Source: VRUE01 sp963729995
Lineage (GTDB): Bacteria; Actinomycetota; Thermoleophilia; Solirubrobacterales; 70-9
Direction of reading: 5' to 3'
NCBI GenBank assembly: GCA_963729995.1
Contig: CAVSPF010000001.1
Coordinates: 266,347 to 330,346 of the forward strand
Length of the DNA: 64,000 bases
Part shown: one piece after another, positions 41,629 to 50,920 of the stretch
Position numbering within the stretch: the stretch's first letter is position 1
Layout of the letters: the number at the start of each line of letters is the position of its first letter
Made by a program: the position numbers and the translations under genes
Notes under the pieces: model-generated
Seen by the model: only the letters and a program-made list of their open reading frames with translations
Told to the model about the DNA's origin: nothing
Databases searched by the model: none

Positions 41629-42948
41629 TTGCCAGATATTGTCCGCAGAGCCTTGACGGTGGGCCGGCGGTCGCGTACCGTCGCGCCGGTGCTGCGCCGG
41701 GTCACAGCCATCGCCGCGGGAGTCGGAGCCCCTGTCCTGCTCGCCGGGCTGCTTCTTGCCACGAGCGCGGGGGCGACAGAATCGGCGCAGACGCAGGTGA
41801 ACGAACACGTCTGCGGCATCCCAGCCGCCGGCCGCGCGGGCTGCTTTGCCATTCGCCACAACCGGGCCGGCGGCAATAAGCCGGGCACCAGCAACCTGTC
41901 GGCGGTCAGCTACGGCGCCACTGAACTTCAGGCAGCCTACGGGCTGAGCGGGGCGGTGAAAACCAACGGCGGCGGCAAGACGGTGGCGATCGTCGACGCC
42001 TACAACGACCCCAGTGCCTACGCCGACCTGGCGCACTACCGGGCCGAAGAGGGCCTGGCTGCGATCGGCGAATGCGCCCCCGCCGCACTGGCCACTTCGA
42101 GCGGCCCCTGCTTCGCCAAGGTCAACCAGTCCGGAGAAGCCGGCTCCTATCCCAACGGCAACACGGGCTGGGGGCAGGAGATCTCGCTCGACCTGGACAT
42201 GGTCTCGGCGACTTGCCCTCACTGCAACATCCTGCTGGTCGAGGCCAACACCAACAGCTACGAAAACCTGGCGACGGCGGTCGACACCGCGGCAAAATTC
42301 AGCCCGGTGGCGATCGGCAACTCCTACGGCGGCAGTGAGTTCAGGTCGGAGGCCGCATTCGCCACCGCCCACTACGCCCATGAAGGGGTCGCCATCACCG
42401 CCTCCTCCGGCGACAGCGGTTACGGCGTCGAGTTTCCCGCCGCCGCGGCAAGCGTGATCGCGGTTGGCGGCACCTCGCTGCGGCAGAGCAGCGGTGCCTG
42501 GACCCAGACGGTCTGGAGCGGCAGCGGCAGCGGCTGCTCGGCCTACATCCCCAAGCCCGGTTGGCAGACCGATCCCAGCTGCTCGCGGCGCACCGTCACC
42601 GATGTCGCGGCGGTCGCCGACCCCAACACCGGCGTCAAGGTTTACGACACCTACGGAGCGTCCGGCTGGCTGGTCTTCGGCGGCACCAGCGCCTCCGCCC
42701 AGATCGTCGCCGGCGTCTACGGACTGGCCGGCCATGGAGCAAGCAACGCCAACGCCCTTTATGGAAATGGCTCGATCAAATTCGGCTCTTCCAACGGCAA
42801 CCTGTACGACGTCACCAGCGGCTCCAACGGCTCCTGCACGGGCCGGGGGCGCCTCGCCAACCAGAGTCTCGCCTACCTATGCACGGGCGAGACGGGTTAC
42901 GACGGCCCGACCGGCATGGGCACGCCGCGCAACATCACGGCCTTCTGA
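41629..42948 (+). CDS. Secreted sedolisin-like (S53) serine protease
   Basis: 439 residues. A signal region (GVGAPVLLAGLLLATSAGATE) precedes the catalytic domain. Candidate Glu/Asp pair is GQEISLDLDMVSATCP, oxyanion Asp is in TASSGDSGYGVEFP, and nucleophile Ser is in FGGTSASAQIVAG. YDGPTGMGTP matches the C-terminal calcium-site pattern. There is no clear inhibitory propeptide, unusual for S53. Six or more Cys residues suggest disulfides. The TTG at 41629 has no good ribosome site; GTG 41659 is an alternative. Confidence 0.87.
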   Translation: MPDIVRRALTVGRRSRTVAPVLRRVTAIAAGVGAPVLLAGLLLATSAGATESAQTQVNEHVCGIPAAGRAGCFAIRHNRAGGNKPGTSNLSAVSYGATELQAAYGLSGAVKTNGGGKTVAIVDAYNDPSAYADLAHYRAEEGLAAIGECAPAALATSSGPCFAKVNQSGEAGSYPNGNTGWGQEISLDLDMVSATCPHCNILLVEANTNSYENLATAVDTAAKFSPVAIGNSYGGSEFRSEAAFATAHYAHEGVAITASSGDSGYGVEFPAAAASVIAVGGTSLRQSSGAWTQTVWSGSGSGCSAYIPKPGWQTDPSCSRRTVTDVAAVADPNTGVKVYDTYGASGWLVFGGTSASAQIVAGVYGLAGHGASNANALYGNGSIKFGSSNGNLYDVTSGSNGSCTGRGRLANQSLAYLCTGETGYDGPTGMGTPRNITAF

Positions 42949-42974
42949 GCGTTTCCTCCGATTCATGATCGAGG

Positions 42975-42994
42975 CCGACTCGGGATAGAGTCGG
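42975..42994. terminator. Short hairpin between protease and membrane protein genes
   Basis: CCGACTC-GGGATA-GAGTCGG, 7-bp stem, located 27 bp after the protease stop and 8 bp before the next ATG. No T-run follows, so attenuation or occlusion of the next ribosome site is as likely as termination. Confidence 0.4.
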
Positions 42995-43001
42995 GCTCTC
43001 G

Positions 43002-43643
43002 ATGCTTGCGGTCACCGACTTCACGGTCCAGGCGCAGCGATTGCTGCGCGACCAGACGCAGTTCAAGTGGTACGTCGTCACGCTGCTCATCCTCGTCCTC
43101 TACGTCTATGCGGTCGAGGTCGAGCGACGTCGCTGGGACGTGATCCTCGCCGGCCTTGCCTTCTGGCTCGCCGACTGGATCAACGAGATCGCCAACTCGC
43201 TGGTCCTCCACTTCAGCCACCGCGCCGCACTCTGGACCACGACCGGCCCCACGGCCTACCTGATCCTGATCGGGTTGACGATCGAGATCTCGCTGATGTT
43301 CGCGATCTCCGGGATCGTCTTCGCGAAAACCCTGCCCGAGGACCGGCGGGCGAAGCTGCTCGGGCTGCCGAACCGGCTGACGATCGCGCTCGGCTTCTCG
43401 ATCTTCGCCGTCTTCGTCGAGGTGCTGCTCCACGGCACCGGCTACTTTCACTGGGAGTACTGGTGGTGGAACTTCCCCTTCGTCTTCCCGATCGTCATCT
43501 TCGGATACCTCTGGTTCTTCCTCATCGCCGCTTACGTGTATGACCTCCCAGACAACCGGCGGCGGTTGCGGGTGGTTGGCGCCATGGCGACCCTGGTCGC
43601 CATGGCGCTGGTCGTCTTCGGTCCCGTGCTCGGCTGGATCTAG
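43002..43643 (+). CDS. Multi-pass membrane protein of unknown function
   Basis: 213 residues with six predicted helices, the first YVVTLLILVLYVYAVEVERR. A conserved-looking stretch GLAFWLADWINEIANSLVLH and a Trp-rich segment YFHWEYWWWNFPFVFP lie between helices, and conserved charged residues (D, E, H) occur within helices, which could form an active site or ion path. I do not recognise a family. Convergent with the MFS gene. Confidence 0.75.
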   Translation: MLAVTDFTVQAQRLLRDQTQFKWYVVTLLILVLYVYAVEVERRRWDVILAGLAFWLADWINEIANSLVLHFSHRAALWTTTGPTAYLILIGLTIEISLMFAISGIVFAKTLPEDRRAKLLGLPNRLTIALGFSIFAVFVEVLLHGTGYFHWEYWWWNFPFVFPIVIFGYLWFFLIAAYVYDLPDNRRRLRVVGAMATLVAMALVVFGPVLGWI

Positions 43644-43683
43644 CGCGGCGACAACAGCGTAGGCCGCCCCAGCGGTGCTCCGC

Positions 43684-45297
43684 TCAGGAGCGAGAGCGAG
43701 CGGCAGCGACGTCGGTTGCGATGATCCGCTCCTCCGGCGTGCCGCCGCCGGCCGCCTCCTCGACGCTCAGCTCGGATGAGTGGGTGAGCGTGGTGCGCAG
43801 CGGGACCTCCTTCAGGAACCAGGAGAGGAGGAAGGGGACCGCCGCCATCGCCACGCCAAAGAGGAAGACGCCGTGCAGGGCGTTCGCGAAGGCCTGCAGG
43901 AACGCTTCGTGCACGTGCGGGGGAAGGTGACTCGCCTGCTGCGGGTTGAGGTGGACGCCGCTGCCCAGCTTGGCGGTGACCGCGTGCGGCAGCCCCGCCA
44001 GCTCGGCGCTCAGCCGCGAGGCGAAGATGGCCCCGAAGATCGCGACGCCGAAGGAGCCGCCGACTGAGCGGAAGAAGGTGGCGGTCGAGGTGGCGACGCC
44101 GATCTCCTGCGGGCGGGCGTTGTTCTGGACGACGAGCACGAGCACCTGCATCACGAGGCCGATCCCGATGCCGACGACGAGCATGTAGACGGAGGCCAGC
44201 CAGGGCGCGGTGTCCACGCGCAGCAGCGAGAGCAGGAACATGCCGACGATCAGGATCGCGGTGCCGGCGATCGGGAAGGCCCTGTAGCGGCCGATGCGCG
44301 TGATCGCCCGGCCGGAGGCGATCGAGGCGACGAGAAGGCCGGCCATTAACGGCAGCATCCGCAGCCCGGAGCTGGTCGGGCTGGCGCCGTAGACGAGCTG
44401 GAGGAAGAGCGGGATGAAGATGATCGCGCCGAACATCGCCATCCCGATCGCGAAGCCCATCGCGCTCGCGACGTCGAAGACACGCGAGCGGAAGAGGCTG
44501 AGCGGCAGGACCGGCTCGGTGGCGCGAGACTCCTGCCGGACGAAGAGGGCGAGCAGGATGACGCCGGCGGCGCCGAGGCCGAGGATCGTCGACGAGCCCC
44601 AGGCGTACTGGTTGCCGCCCCACGTCGTCATCAGGATCAGGGCGCTGACCCCTCCCGCGAGCAGGGTCACGCCGAGGACGTCGATCCGGTGGGGCCTGTG
44701 CGGGGCGTGCAGGTGGAGGCGAAGCGCGACGATCGCGATCGCGACCGCGCCGATTGGCATGTTCACGTAGAAGACCCAGCGCCAGGAGAGGTTGTCGACG
44801 AAGAAGCCGCCCAGCAGCGGCCCGATCACCGAGGCGACCGCGAAGACTGAGCCGATCAGCCCCATGTAACGGCCGCGCTGGCGCGGCGGCACGACGTCGG
44901 CGATGATCGCCTGCGCGCCGACCATCAGGCCGCCGGCGCCGATCCCCTGCAGGGCGCGGAAGCCGATCAGCTCGAGCATCGACTGGCTCAGCCCGGCGAG
45001 CATCGAGCCGGCGAGGAAGATCAGGATCGCCGCCATGAATACGGGCTTGCGCCCGGCCATGTCGCCGAGCTTCCCGTACACCGGCGTCGAGATCGTCGAT
45101 GCGAGCAGGTAGGAGGTCACCACCCAGGAGAGGTGGTTGAGCCCGCCGAGGTCGCCGACGATCGTCGGCAGCGCCGTTGAGACGATCGTCTGGTCGAGGG
45201 CGGCCAGGAACATGCCGAGCATCAGCGCCGCGAACACCGTCCGCAGCGCCCGCCCGCTCAGGCCTTCGTCGTGCATCGCGCTCAGCTCGTCTGTCAT
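43684..45297 (-). CDS. MFS drug:proton antiporter, DHA2 (14-TM) family
   Basis: 537 residues from ATG 45297. Motif C-type and family signatures are LAALDQTIVSTALPTIVGDL, VYGKLGDMAGRKPVF (motif A), GFRALQGIGAGGLMVGAQA and GSVFAVASVIGPLLGGFFVD. It resembles the EmrB/QacA exporters of lipophilic drugs. The ATG overlaps the MerR stop (ATGA), so the efflux pump is the direct target of that regulator. The C-terminal tail is cytosolic and acidic. Confidence 0.95.
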   Translation of the reverse strand: MTDELSAMHDEGLSGRALRTVFAALMLGMFLAALDQTIVSTALPTIVGDLGGLNHLSWVVTSYLLASTISTPVYGKLGDMAGRKPVFMAAILIFLAGSMLAGLSQSMLELIGFRALQGIGAGGLMVGAQAIIADVVPPRQRGRYMGLIGSVFAVASVIGPLLGGFFVDNLSWRWVFYVNMPIGAVAIAIVALRLHLHAPHRPHRIDVLGVTLLAGGVSALILMTTWGGNQYAWGSSTILGLGAAGVILLALFVRQESRATEPVLPLSLFRSRVFDVASAMGFAIGMAMFGAIIFIPLFLQLVYGASPTSSGLRMLPLMAGLLVASIASGRAITRIGRYRAFPIAGTAILIVGMFLLSLLRVDTAPWLASVYMLVVGIGIGLVMQVLVLVVQNNARPQEIGVATSTATFFRSVGGSFGVAIFGAIFASRLSAELAGLPHAVTAKLGSGVHLNPQQASHLPPHVHEAFLQAFANALHGVFLFGVAMAAVPFLLSWFLKEVPLRTTLTHSSELSVEEAAGGGTPEERIIATDVAAARSRS

Positions 45298-45758
45298 CGC
45301 CGCGCCTCGCTGGCGCCGAGCTTCCGCATACGCTCCCGCAGCCGCTTGCGCTTGGCCAGCAGCTCCTGCTCCAGGCGGGCGATCTCGTCGCGCCGTCGCC
45401 GCGCCAGCTCGAGCTGACGGTCGATGTGCCCGAGCGCCTCGTCGAGGATCTGGCGGCGGCGGACCGGGTCCTCGGCCGCGCTGTGCCACTCGCGGCGCAG
45501 GGCGGCGCGGGCGCCCTCGGCCTCGACCAGCTCCTTCAGCTCCTCCAGCGATACCCCGAGCAGGTCCTTCAACCGCAGCAGCTCGGTGAGCCGCTCGACG
45601 TCGACCTCCGCGTAGGTGCGGTGGGAGCCGGGCTCGCGGCCGCTCGCCGCGGGCAGCAGGCCGATCTCCTCGTAGTAGCGGATCGTGCGGGGAGTGGTGC
45701 CCGCCAGCTTGGCGACATCGCCGATCCGCAGCTCCCCCTTGGTCAGCGGCACGCTCAT
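45294..45758 (-). CDS. MerR-family transcriptional regulator
   Basis: 154 residues. The winged HTH reads LRIGDVAKLAGTTPRTIRYY and EEIGLLPAASGREPGSHRTY; a long coiled coil (RQLELARRRRDEIARLEQEL) forms the dimer. No Cys-rich metal loop, so it belongs to the organic-ligand group that activates efflux pumps. First gene of a two-gene unit with the DHA2 pump. Confidence 0.93.
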   Translation of the reverse strand: MSVPLTKGELRIGDVAKLAGTTPRTIRYYEEIGLLPAASGREPGSHRTYAEVDVERLTELLRLKDLLGVSLEELKELVEAEGARAALRREWHSAAEDPVRRRQILDEALGHIDRQLELARRRRDEIARLEQELLAKRKRLRERMRKLGASEARR

Positions 45759-45800
45759 GGCGTCGCCTCGATCTCCACGGCGGCGCCACGGAATCTCTTT

Positions 45801-45816
45801 CTTACGTTCACGTCAA
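45801..45816 (-). promoter_or_regulatory. Candidate MerR operator/promoter
   Basis: On the minus strand the sequence is TTGACGTGAACGTAAG, an imperfect dyad (TTGACGT/ACGTAAG) with a good -35 hexamer TTGACG. It lies 43 bp upstream of the merR-like start in an A/T-richer patch. A convincing -10 could not be chosen. Confidence 0.4.
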
Positions 45817-45876
45817 TTAATATAGCGGCAGTCACGTTGCGCCTGCCGCGCGGAGCGAAGACGAGGCGCCGCTTGC

Positions 45877-48084
45877 CTACGCTTGCTGGCCATCGGCCGC
45901 CGGCTCGGGCGGCTCGATCGCCAGGTGCGGCAGTCGCCTGTCCAGCCAGGGGGGCAGGATCCAGGTCGCCCGGCCCAGCAGCTCCAGCGTCGCCGGCACC
46001 AGCAGGCTGCGCACGACGAAGGCGTCGAGGAAGACGGCGCTGGCGAGGCTGAGGCCGAACATCTTCACGACTCGCTGGTCGATCAGCACGAAGGAGAGGA
46101 AGACGCAGACCATGATCGTCGCCGCGGCTGTGATCACGCGGCCGGTCGAGCCGAGCCCGCGCGTCATCGCCGCCGAGGGGTCGCGGCGGTGCGTCCACTC
46201 CTCGTGGATGCGCGAGATCAGGAAGACCTCGTAGTCCATCGAGAGGCCGAAGACGATCGCGAACAGCATCACCGGGATGAAGGAGTCGATCGGCCCCGGC
46301 TCGGCCCCGAAGAGGCCGCCCAGCCAGCCGTGCTGGAAGATCGCCACGACGACGCCGAGCGAGGCGCCGATCGAGAGCAGGTTCATCAGCGCCGCCTGCA
46401 CGGGAATCACCAGCGACCGGAAGACGATCAGCAGGAGGAGGGCCGAGAGCAGCACGACGATCCCGATGAACAGCGGCAGCTTGGCGCTGAGCACATGGCT
46501 GAAGTCGATCCCCCCCGCGGTCACGCCCCCCACCAGGATCGACGTCCCGGTGCTGCTCTCCACCGGTGGCAGGCTGGTGTTGCGCAGGCGGTTGACGAGT
46601 TCAGTGGTCGCCTGGTCCTGGGGCGCCGAGCGGGGGTAGGCGAGGAGCACCGCGGTGCGCCCGTTTGGCGTCAGCTGGGCCGGCGACACGGAGGCGATGT
46701 CCGGGTCGCCCTTCAGCTTCGCGGAGATGCGGGCAAGCGCCCCCCGGTCGTTGGTGCGCGGCAGCGTCGTCACCACCTGGAGGGGACCGTTGAAGCCTTT
46801 GCCGAAGCCCTCGGCGAGCAGGTCGTATGCCCTCCGCGTGGTTTGACCGCGCGGGTCGTTGCCGGCGTCGCTGTTGCCCAGGCGCATCGAGAGCACGGGG
46901 GTCGCCAGCAGGAGCATGATCGCCAGTCCGGCGAAGGCCGCCGGCCAGGGGTGGCGCTGGATCAACAGCGCCCAGCGCGGCCAGAAGCCCGAGGGGACGG
47001 CCGCGCCTGCGGCCTCCGGCGGCTCCTGCCTGCGGCGGTTGCGCCGCCACGGCGTGCCGATCCCCTCCCCGAAGCGGGAGAGCAGCGCGGGCAGGGCCGT
47101 GAGGGCGGCGAGCATCGTCATCAGCACCGCGAGGGAGGCGGCCACGGCAACGCCGTGGAGAAAGGCAACGCCGAGGGCGAACATGCCAAGCAGCGCGATG
47201 ATCACGGTGCAGCCGGCGAAGACGATCGCCCGCCCGGCCGTGTCCATCGCCACCACGACAGCCGCATCGACGTCGTCGCCCCGGTGGTAGTTCTCGCGGA
47301 AGCGCGTGACGATGAACAGCGAGTAGTCGATGCCGACCCCAAGGCCGATCATCACCGCCAGCTCGGTGGCGAAGTCGGGCATATCGAAGACCTGGGACCC
47401 GAAGGCGATCAGCCCCACGCCGGTGCCCAGGCCGAGCAGCGCGGTGACGACCGGCAGCCCCATCGCCACCAGCGAGCCGAAGCTGATCAGCAGCACGACG
47501 ATCGCGGCGAAGATGCCGATTGCCGTGGTCAGGCCGAAGGAGCGCTGCTGTGCCTGCTGGATCGCCTGACCGCCGAGCTCCACCTGGAGCCGGGCGGAGC
47601 GGGACGCCTGGGCGAGGGAGATGACCCGGTCGATGGCAGATTTGGGCAGTTGGTTGGCGCGCTGGTTGAAGTCGACCGTCGCGAACGCAATGCGGCCGTT
47701 TCTGGAGATCGCGCCCGAGCCCTGCGGGCTGAATGGGCTGACCACGCCGCTCACGTGGGGCGACCTCGCTACCTGGCGCAGCATCCGCGAGAGCCGGGCG
47801 CGCGGCGCCGGCGCGTCGACCCTCCCCGCGGTGGCACGCATGACGATCTGGTCCTCGTCGCCCGCCTGTGCTGGGAATTCGCGCTTCAGCAGGTTGATCG
47901 CCCGCTGGGTATCGGTCCCCGGCAGGGTGAAGTTGGTGGCTTGGCGGGTACCGACTGCACGCGCCCCGATCGAGACGACGATCAGAATCACCAGCCAGCA
48001 GGCCAGGGTGACGCGGCGGTGGGCGATCGTCCAGCCGGCGACGCGAGCCGGGAGGCCGGCCCTGGTCGGCTTCGCGGCGCTCAA
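45877..48084 (-). CDS. MMPL-family RND transporter
   Basis: About 735 residues with twelve helices and two exterior domains. Signature sites are GLGVGIDYSLFIVTRFREN in the first half and VFGLSMDYEVFLISRIHEEW in the second, the proton-relay Asp-Tyr pairs of MmpL proteins. Such pumps export lipids or drugs. I choose TTG 48084 because GGGAGG sits 5 nt upstream. A TTG at 48120 is in frame but would overlap the predicted -10 region. Divergent from the MarR gene, which probably represses it. Confidence 0.93.
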   Translation of the reverse strand: MSAAKPTRAGLPARVAGWTIAHRRVTLACWLVILIVVSIGARAVGTRQATNFTLPGTDTQRAINLLKREFPAQAGDEDQIVMRATAGRVDAPAPRARLSRMLRQVARSPHVSGVVSPFSPQGSGAISRNGRIAFATVDFNQRANQLPKSAIDRVISLAQASRSARLQVELGGQAIQQAQQRSFGLTTAIGIFAAIVVLLISFGSLVAMGLPVVTALLGLGTGVGLIAFGSQVFDMPDFATELAVMIGLGVGIDYSLFIVTRFRENYHRGDDVDAAVVVAMDTAGRAIVFAGCTVIIALLGMFALGVAFLHGVAVAASLAVLMTMLAALTALPALLSRFGEGIGTPWRRNRRRQEPPEAAGAAVPSGFWPRWALLIQRHPWPAAFAGLAIMLLLATPVLSMRLGNSDAGNDPRGQTTRRAYDLLAEGFGKGFNGPLQVVTTLPRTNDRGALARISAKLKGDPDIASVSPAQLTPNGRTAVLLAYPRSAPQDQATTELVNRLRNTSLPPVESSTGTSILVGGVTAGGIDFSHVLSAKLPLFIGIVVLLSALLLLIVFRSLVIPVQAALMNLLSIGASLGVVVAIFQHGWLGGLFGAEPGPIDSFIPVMLFAIVFGLSMDYEVFLISRIHEEWTHRRDPSAAMTRGLGSTGRVITAAATIMVCVFLSFVLIDQRVVKMFGLSLASAVFLDAFVVRSLLVPATLELLGRATWILPPWLDRRLPHLAIEPPEPAADGQQA

Positions 48085-48106
48085 TGTTGCCTCCCGCAGG
48101 GTCGGT

Positions 48107-48148
48107 ACACTAGCTTCCAAACCTTTCAGAATTCAAATACTTTGAATT
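48107..48148 (-). promoter_or_regulatory. MarR operator and MMPL promoter
   Basis: AATTCAAA-TAC-TTTGAATT (48130-48148) is a perfect 8-bp inverted repeat, typical of MarR boxes. On the minus strand a -35 TTGAAT (48136-48131) inside it and a -10 TAGTGT (48112-48107), with an 18-bp spacer, form a promoter for the MMPL gene. Binding at the palindrome would block the promoter and also the short leader of marR. Confidence 0.75.
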
Positions 48149-48170
48149 ACGACGGAGTTTTAGCACGGAG

Positions 48171-48683
48171 ATGACGGCGAGCTCGACCCGGTCGAAGCGG
48201 GAACCAGGCCTCGACGAGAGCGCCGTCGAGCTTGCCACCCTACTGACCGAGGTCTTTCACGCGGCCAAGCGGCGCGGTGGCGCTCCGGTCCCGGCGCTGC
48301 GCGAAGCGGCCGAGCGGGGGCAGCTCGGGCCGCGCCACGCACCGGTCCTCTTCGCGGTGGCGCTGGACGGCGGCCTCAGCGTCAGCGAGCTGGCCGAGCG
48401 CGTGGGGTTGAGCGTGGCCACGACCAGCCTCCTGGTGGGAGAGCTGAGCCGCGCGGGCCTCGTCACCCGCAGCGAGGACGAGCGCGATCGCCGCCGCACC
48501 ATCGTCACGATCAGCGACGACCGCCGCCAGCCGGTGAACGCCTGGGCGCGCCAGGTGATGGAGCCGATGCGCCGTGCTCTCGAGCGCCTCTCGGCCCGCG
48601 CCCGCGCCGAGATGATGCGAGGGTTGCGGGTGCTGGCTGAGGAGAGCGCCCGCTTCGCGGCCGAGGCCGAGAGCGGAGACTGA
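48171..48683 (+). CDS. MarR-family transcriptional regulator
   Basis: 170 residues. The winged HTH has GGLSVSELAERVGLSVATTS, LVGELSRAGLVTRSEDERDR and RRTIVTISDD (wing). Helices at both ends give the dimer. A perfect palindrome lies 22 bp before its ATG, between it and the divergent MMPL pump, the standard autoregulated repressor-pump arrangement. The next gene begins 8 bp downstream. Confidence 0.93.
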   Translation: MTASSTRSKREPGLDESAVELATLLTEVFHAAKRRGGAPVPALREAAERGQLGPRHAPVLFAVALDGGLSVSELAERVGLSVATTSLLVGELSRAGLVTRSEDERDRRRTIVTISDDRRQPVNAWARQVMEPMRRALERLSARARAEMMRGLRVLAEESARFAAEAESGD

Positions 48684-48691
48684 GCGGATCG

Positions 48692-49693
48692 ATGAGAGGC
48701 GGCGCAGCCCAGCGTCGCTCCGACGCCGGCGCGCGCGAGCCGGCGCTGAGCCGTCGTTGGATCTGGCGGCGTGTCGCCGTTGCGCTGCTGCTGGCCATCT
48801 TCGTCCTCGGCCTGCTGCTTGCGGTCCCGCCGCTTCGCGACGTGCTCAGCGAGATTCGCCACATGAGCGCGAGCTGGATCGTGGTGGCCATGGCCTTCGA
48901 GCTGGCTTCCTGCCTGAGCTTCGTCGTCGTCTTCCGCCTCTTTTTCGATCGTGTTCCGGCGCGCCAGGCCCGCCTGCTCGCCTGGACCGAGATGGCCTCG
49001 GGCGTGCTCCTGCCGGCTGGGGGAGTCAGCGGGCTCGCCATCGGCGGCTGGCTCATGCACCTCACGGGGATGTCCACGCGTCGCATCGTCGAGCGTTCCA
49101 GCGCGCTCTTCTTCCTCACCAGCGCCGCCAGCGTCGCCGCGATGATCGCGGCCGGGGTCCTGCTGGTCACGGGGGTTTCGGCCGGCCCCGACGATTTCGT
49201 GCGCGGGGTGCTTCCGATCCTCGCCGGCTGCCTGGCGACAGGGGTTGTCCTTGCCCTTCCGGCACGCAGGGGAGGACGGACGGCACGCCCCGGAGGTCCC
49301 GCCTGGATCAGCGATCTGATCGACGGGATCCGCGAGGCCGAGGATGCGCTGCGCCGGCCAAGCTGGCGCCTGCTGGGCGCCATCGGCTATCTCGCCTTCG
49401 ACGTCGCGGTCCTCTGGGCGACGTTTGCCGCACTCGGGGATCGCCCGCCCATGGCGCCCCTGGTCCTCGGCTACATCATCGGTTACCTCGCCAACCTGAT
49501 CCCGGTCCCCGCTGGCATCGGCGTGCTCGACGGCGGGCTGGTCGGCACACTCGTCATCTATGGCATCTCGCCGATCGATGCGGCCGCGGCAGTGCTCGTC
49601 TACCACGCGATCGCCTTTTGGGTTCCGGGCCTCGGCGGCGTGCTTGGCCTTGCCAGGTTGCGCCGCGGGCTCTCAACCGAGGTGGACCAATGA
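48692..49693 (+). CDS. Lysylphosphatidylglycerol synthase-like TM protein (UPF0104)
   Basis: 333 residues, about eight helices. It matches the flippase half of LPG synthases/AglD relatives: ASGVLLPAGGVSGLAIGGWL, YIIGYLANLIPVPAGIGVLD (the family's P-G-G-x-G-xxE-like motif, here IPVPAGIGVLDGG) and AFWVPGLGGVLGLARLRRG. No aminoacyl-transfer domain is present. It probably moves a lipid or lipid-linked substrate; the substrate is unknown. It lies 8 bp after marR and may be co-transcribed. Confidence 0.87.
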   Translation: MRGGAAQRRSDAGAREPALSRRWIWRRVAVALLLAIFVLGLLLAVPPLRDVLSEIRHMSASWIVVAMAFELASCLSFVVVFRLFFDRVPARQARLLAWTEMASGVLLPAGGVSGLAIGGWLMHLTGMSTRRIVERSSALFFLTSAASVAAMIAAGVLLVTGVSAGPDDFVRGVLPILAGCLATGVVLALPARRGGRTARPGGPAWISDLIDGIREAEDALRRPSWRLLGAIGYLAFDVAVLWATFAALGDRPPMAPLVLGYIIGYLANLIPVPAGIGVLDGGLVGTLVIYGISPIDAAAAVLVYHAIAFWVPGLGGVLGLARLRRGLSTEVDQ

Positions 49694-49854
49694 GGCGCCG
49701 CGGCCTCATTCGGCGCGGAGATCCCCAGCTTTGAAGAGGCCGTGATGACCAGGCTTCCTCTATGGCGGCCCCGCCATCGGGGGAAAGCCGCGAGCAAGAA
49801 GCCGGGATTACGCGGATGACTCGCCCAATTGGACTGCGAGAATTGAGCCGGCCG

Positions 49855-50913
49855 ATGGAGCTGCGCGAGGTCAACCAGGAGGAGTTGCGGCGCCTGGCCC
49901 GGATGGGCGGCCCCGGCCACCGGGTGCTGAGCGTTTACCTGCGTGTCGACCCTCCGCATACGTCTGGCCCTCACCTTCGCCGCATCGAGCTCGGCTCACG
50001 ATTGGACGAGGCAGAGCGCCGGCTGCGGAAGCATGGGATCGATGCGGCATCGGCCGAGAGGGCGTTGGATTCCTGCCTGGACCGAGTTCGCCAGGGGCTC
50101 GAGGACGCTCCGCTCCCAGACCACACCGTGCAAGCCGTGGCCATCTTCTGCGAGGACTCGGGCGAGTTGCGGGCGTATTGGCTCAGACGCTCGCCGGACT
50201 TCGCGGTCGCGGCGGCCCTGAACGACAGGGCGGCCCTGGAGCCGCTGGCCGAGGCGCAGCCCGGCCCCCGCTGGGCGGTTGTCCTGGTCAGCCGCAAGCA
50301 CGGGCGAATCTTCGTGGGAACGGATGTCGCGCTGGCCGAGGTGGGCGACGTCGATGACGAAGTGCACCGCTGGCACGCGCAGGGCGGTTGGTCGCAGGCG
50401 CGCTTCCAGCGGGGCATCGAAAAAGAAGCGAAGGACCACATAGGGCACGTCTGCGAGCGTCTGTTCGCGCTGCACCGCAGCCGTCCCGTCGATCGCCTCG
50501 TGGTCGGTGGGCCGGCGGAGATCTGGCCTCTGGTCGATGCGGAGCTGCATCCCTATCTGCGCGAGCGCCTGGTGGGGCACGCTGAGGTCGATGTCGAGCA
50601 CTCCTCCGCCGAGCAGGTGCTGGAGCATGTCGGCGCCGTTATGGCGGACGAGCGCTCGCGGCGCGAGCGCGAGGCAATCGGTCACGTCATGGAAGGGCTG
50701 GGAACCGGGAACAAGTCTGTCGCCGGGCCCAACGAGGTCCTCGCCGCGCTGGGCGATCGTCGCGTGGCCACGCTGCTGGTCAGCAGGGGCTCCACCGAGG
50801 ACCGATTCGAGCAGGCGGTGGAGGATGCCCTGGCGCAGTCGGCGGAGATCGTCGTCGTCGAGAGCGAGGCGCTGGACGCGCTGGGCAACGTCGCCGCGCT
50901 CCTGCGCTACTGA
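49855..50913 (+). CDS. Vms1/VLRF1-like peptidyl-tRNA hydrolase domain protein
   Basis: 352 residues from ATG 49855 (MELREVNQEELRRLARM); in-frame ATGs at 49762 and 49816 are possible. Domain order fits bacterial archaeo-eukaryotic-release-factor (baeRF)/VLRF1 proteins: an N-terminal RNase-H/eRF1-like region, then HAQGGWSQARFQRGIEKEA with the GGxSQ motif whose Gln is catalytic in Vms1-type peptidyl-tRNA cleavage. C-terminal pelota-like domain has VLAALGDRRVATLLVSRGST and IVVVESEALDALGNVAALLR. It probably rescues stalled ribosomes. First of a three-gene run with 7-bp and overlapping junctions. Confidence 0.82.
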   Translation: MELREVNQEELRRLARMGGPGHRVLSVYLRVDPPHTSGPHLRRIELGSRLDEAERRLRKHGIDAASAERALDSCLDRVRQGLEDAPLPDHTVQAVAIFCEDSGELRAYWLRRSPDFAVAAALNDRAALEPLAEAQPGPRWAVVLVSRKHGRIFVGTDVALAEVGDVDDEVHRWHAQGGWSQARFQRGIEKEAKDHIGHVCERLFALHRSRPVDRLVVGGPAEIWPLVDAELHPYLRERLVGHAEVDVEHSSAEQVLEHVGAVMADERSRREREAIGHVMEGLGTGNKSVAGPNEVLAALGDRRVATLLVSRGSTEDRFEQAVEDALAQSAEIVVVESEALDALGNVAALLRY

Positions 50914-50920
50914 GGCTGTC

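Noticed and set aside
45883..48174. 763-codon plus-strand open frame opposite the MMPL transporter
   Set aside because: His/Glu/Arg-rich shadow; the minus strand encodes a full MMPL protein with both GxDY motifs.
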